Positions 13,622 through 15,887 of a DNA stretch of 15,887 nt are shown here, piece by piece (position 1 is the first letter of the stretch; each line of letters starts with the position of its first letter). The position numbers and the translations under genes were made by a program. This stretch comes from Mucilaginibacter sp. (GTDB taxonomy: Bacteria; Bacteroidota; Bacteroidia; Sphingobacteriales; Sphingobacteriaceae): assembly GCA_028288315.1 (NCBI GenBank), contig JAQBNY010000078.1:1-15887 (forward strand), written 5' to 3'. Below the pieces are notes generated by a model. It did no database searches. It saw only the letters and a program-made list of their open reading frames with translations, and had not been told where the DNA came from.

Positions 13622-15887
13622 TTATTTCACCAAATCAAATCCCCAGTCTTTTCCTTTATCAACTGCAGGTACACCTTTAGCCATCCAAACCGGCATAGGG
13701 GCACCTTTTAGGAAGTGGTCAAAGTACTGCGCTTCGCGGATAGATATGTCTTTACGGTTCTGGCGTTTTACCAAATTATGGGCCTCATCATTATATTGCA
13801 GCAACCATACAGGTTTATTTAACCTGCGCAGAGCGGTAAACATTTCAATTCCCTGGTACCATGGCACTGCTCCATCTGCATCGTTAGACATAATAACCAC
13901 CGGGGTTTTTACATTTGGTAGCATAAACAGCGGCGAATTATCTATATACAATTGTGGTTTATCCCACAGGGTAGCGCCAATACGGCTTTGTGTTTTTTCA
14001 TACTGAAACTGTCTGTTTACACCACTTTCCCAGCGAATACCACCGTAGGCTGAGGTCATGTTGGCAACAGGTGCACCTGCCCATGCTGCAGCATACATGT
14101 TAGTTTGGGTAATTAAATAGGCAACCTGGTAACCGCCCCAGCTTTGGCCCTGTATGCCAATATGCGCGGCATCAACCCAGGCATTTTTCTTTAATGCCTC
14201 AACGCCCGAGTTAACAAACTCAACCGCTGATGCTCCCGGATGCCCGGCTTCGTAGCTAATATCTGGTGCAAAAACTAAATAACCGTTACTTACAAACCAT
14301 GAAATAGGTAATCTTGATGGAGTAGGTGCCGGTGGAACATATGAATACAAGCCCTCGCTTAGTTTTTCATAAAAATATGCTATCAAAGGATATTTTTTAG
14401 CCGGATCAAAATTCTCCGGTTTGTATAAAATCCCTTTTGAATGATAACCTTTTGGGGTTATCCATTGTACCAGTTCGGCAGTACCCCAGTTGTATTCAGC
14501 CTGCTGCGGGTTTATAGCGCTTAGCTTAGTTTCTTTTTTTAGGTCTGTTGATACATACAGATCCGGCGATTGTGTATAGCTGTATTTGGTGTAGATAAAG
14601 TTATCGGCATTTTTGGCTTTTTGTAAACCGCTGAAACCGTTTGGTGCCATTACAACTTTTACCGGTGCGGTTACAGTGCCTATTTGTTTCTTATAATATC
14701 CCCATTGCTTGTTATCATCGTTTTGCACAATCATCCAAAGTACTTTTTTATTAGGGATGAATTTCTCATCAGGATCAGTACCGTTATACCTAAATTCCAG
14801 CTTGTTTTTGCGGCCCATACCATTGGTGAAATTTGTGGCGACGCCTGTTGCAGGGTCAATGCTCCAAATATCATAACGGTCATATATCAGTACGTTTTTA
14901 TCGCCTTGTTCCCAATCGGCAACACCGTAAGCTGATGGATCATCCGGCACGTCGTTATCTTCATCGCCCCATTTACTATTGGCAGATGCGGTTAAGTTTA
15001 TTTTTTTACCTGTGGCAATTGAATAGCTGTGCCAGTTTTGATCTTTTGAATCAAACCAAAGCACGTAGTTACCACCCGGCGAAATGCTGTATCGCCCCTT
15101 TAAGCGGCTGTTTATTAGTTTGCGCTCGCCTGTTTTAATGTTTATTAAATAAGCTTCCAGATTACTGCCACCTTCCCATTGTGATTGTACACGGGCGCCG
15201 GTATCAGTAAGGCCCAAGGCATATCCTGCATCGTTATTATCAGGTATTAACACATTTTGAATACTGATATCAGCTAACTGCACCAGCTTTTTATCAGTTT
15301 CGGCAGGGCGTATTACAGCAAGATAATTGCGTTTAAGTTCACGTTGCAGGTTTTTTAATTGTTGTGGCTGCAAGTAATCGTCTTTATAGTTCCATATATC
15401 CAACCGGGCCACTTCAAACTCAACAATTGTGGTATCAGCAGGCTTGGGGATAGGGGCGGTGCCAAAGAAAAGATTGCTGCCATTCTTGCTAAAATAAACG
15501 CGACCATCGCCGCTAACAGCCCACTTAGCCGGCATACCTGCCGAGTTTGGTGCAGCTACAACTTCGGCACTGTCTTTACCAATTTGGTAATAGTATAATT
15601 TAAAAGGCTTTACCTGGGCTTTCTCGGGGTTCTTTTCGGCTGTAAAAGCCAATTGTTTGGCGGCATCATCAAAAGTGATGTTGCGGTAATTGCCACGGCC
15701 CTTGCTTACTGCTTTTAAAGTATCTTTCTCAACATCATAAATAAACAACCCCGATTTTATATCTTTTGATTTTTTTGGAGCGGTAACAGAATAGGCCAGC
15801 AGTTTGCCATTTTTACTTAACTGATATTCTGTAACATATTTAAAGGTGCGGGTTTTACCGTTAAGCAATTGTTTAACGGTAAGCTCG
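13622..15887 (-). CDS. S9-family serine peptidase (prolyl oligopeptidase type), N-terminus outside the window
   Basis: The C-terminal 754 residues are present and the frame stays open to the window edge; the TTG near 15868 is internal. Two-part architecture: a long beta-propeller-like region (roughly the first 480 residues here, repeated strands such as YSISPGGNYVLWFDSKD and YNGTDPDEKFIPNKKVLWM) and an alpha/beta-hydrolase domain starting near LVQWITPKGYHSKGILYKP. The catalytic triad is visible: Ser in GIQGQSWGGYQVA (codon 14141-14143), Asp in SNDADGAVPWYQ (codon 13874-13876) and His in YNDEAHNLV (codon 13778-13780). The family cleaves short peptides from the N-terminus, or after proline; here the specificity is unknown. 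Bacteroidota relatives are usually exported, but the signal peptide would lie outside this window. Its 3' end faces the palindromic repeat. Confidence 0.94.
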   Translation of the reverse strand, partial: ELTVKQLLNGKTRTFKYVTEYQLSKNGKLLAYSVTAPKKSKDIKSGLFIYDVEKDTLKAVSKGRGNYRNITFDDAAKQLAFTAEKNPEKAQVKPFKLYYYQIGKDSAEVVAAPNSAGMPAKWAVSGDGRVYFSKNGSNLFFGTAPIPKPADTTIVEFEVARLDIWNYKDDYLQPQQLKNLQRELKRNYLAVIRPAETDKKLVQLADISIQNVLIPDNNDAGYALGLTDTGARVQSQWEGGSNLEAYLINIKTGERKLINSRLKGRYSISPGGNYVLWFDSKDQNWHSYSIATGKKINLTASANSKWGDEDNDVPDDPSAYGVADWEQGDKNVLIYDRYDIWSIDPATGVATNFTNGMGRKNKLEFRYNGTDPDEKFIPNKKVLWMIVQNDDNKQWGYYKKQIGTVTAPVKVVMAPNGFSGLQKAKNADNFIYTKYSYTQSPDLYVSTDLKKETKLSAINPQQAEYNWGTAELVQWITPKGYHSKGILYKPENFDPAKKYPLIAYFYEKLSEGLYSYVPPAPTPSRLPISWFVSNGYLVFAPDISYEAGHPGASAVEFVNSGVEALKKNAWVDAAHIGIQGQSWGGYQVAYLITQTNMYAAAWAGAPVANMTSAYGGIRWESGVNRQFQYEKTQSRIGATLWDKPQLYIDNSPLFMLPNVKTPVVIMSNDADGAVPWYQGIEMFTALRRLNKPVWLLQYNDEAHNLVKRQNRKDISIREAQYFDHFLKGAPMPVWMAKGVPAVDKGKDWGFDLVK

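Noticed and set aside
13617..14006. 129-codon plus-strand open frame
   Set aside because: It is antisense to the S9 peptidase region bearing the catalytic Asp and His.
1..15887. CRISPR array, prophage, insertion sequence, toxin-antitoxin or defence island
   Set aside because: No regular direct-repeat array, transposase, integrase, phage structural gene or paired small toxin/antitoxin frame is visible; nearly all space is filled by ordinary chromosomal genes.

Overview
The window looks like ordinary chromosomal DNA of a Bacteroidota bacterium, most likely family Sphingobacteriaceae (Mucilaginibacter or Pedobacter type). The evidence is AT-rich intergenic DNA, few recognisable Shine-Dalgarno sites, one TAnnTTTG-type promoter box, signal peptides ending in FAQ or FGQ, an OmpA protein with thrombospondin type-3 linker, a large S9 peptidase, and a fused SpmA/SpmB protein. 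Genus-level placement is inference from protein style only. I see no prophage, insertion sequence, CRISPR array, tRNA or rRNA.

Layout. Positions 2-2968 hold the 3' nine-tenths of an RND efflux permease, closed by a strong terminator. A divergent pair follows: a small membrane protein of unknown function (minus) and a TetR regulator (plus). The TetR gene converges on an OsmC-family gene (minus), preceded on the same strand by a SpmA-SpmB fusion. From 6269 a tight DinB-DUF3052 pair runs on the plus strand and overlaps tail-to-tail with a small secreted protein gene (minus). From 7806 a plus-strand operon encodes a second OsmC-family protein, an O-succinylhomoserine sulfhydrylase-like PLP enzyme (MetZ), and the decayed remains of a DinB/maleylpyruvate-isomerase-like gene in three pieces. 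An OmpA-family outer-membrane protein with its own terminator follows. Then come an SRPBCC/AHSA1 protein and a SatP-type acetate transporter (both minus), phosphoglycerate mutase gpmA (plus), a 100-bp palindromic repeat, and the C-terminal 754 residues of a prolyl-oligopeptidase-family S9 peptidase (minus) that runs off the right edge.

How the genes may work together. The pump with the TetR regulator, the two OsmC proteins, the two DinB-type proteins and MetZ suggest stress, thiol and sulfur housekeeping, but they are separate transcription units and any shared role is inference. SatP and gpmA are divergent carbon-metabolism genes. OmpA, the secreted 158-residue protein and the S9 peptidase are envelope or exported functions.

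I did not find a convincing new multi-gene system. The observations most worth checking are the three-fragment pseudogene at 9451-9921, the palindromic element at 13507-13606, the extra hydrophobic pair in the RND pump, the TGTAC cluster ahead of the ompA-like gene, and the DinB-DUF3052 pair near the OsmC-MetZ operon.
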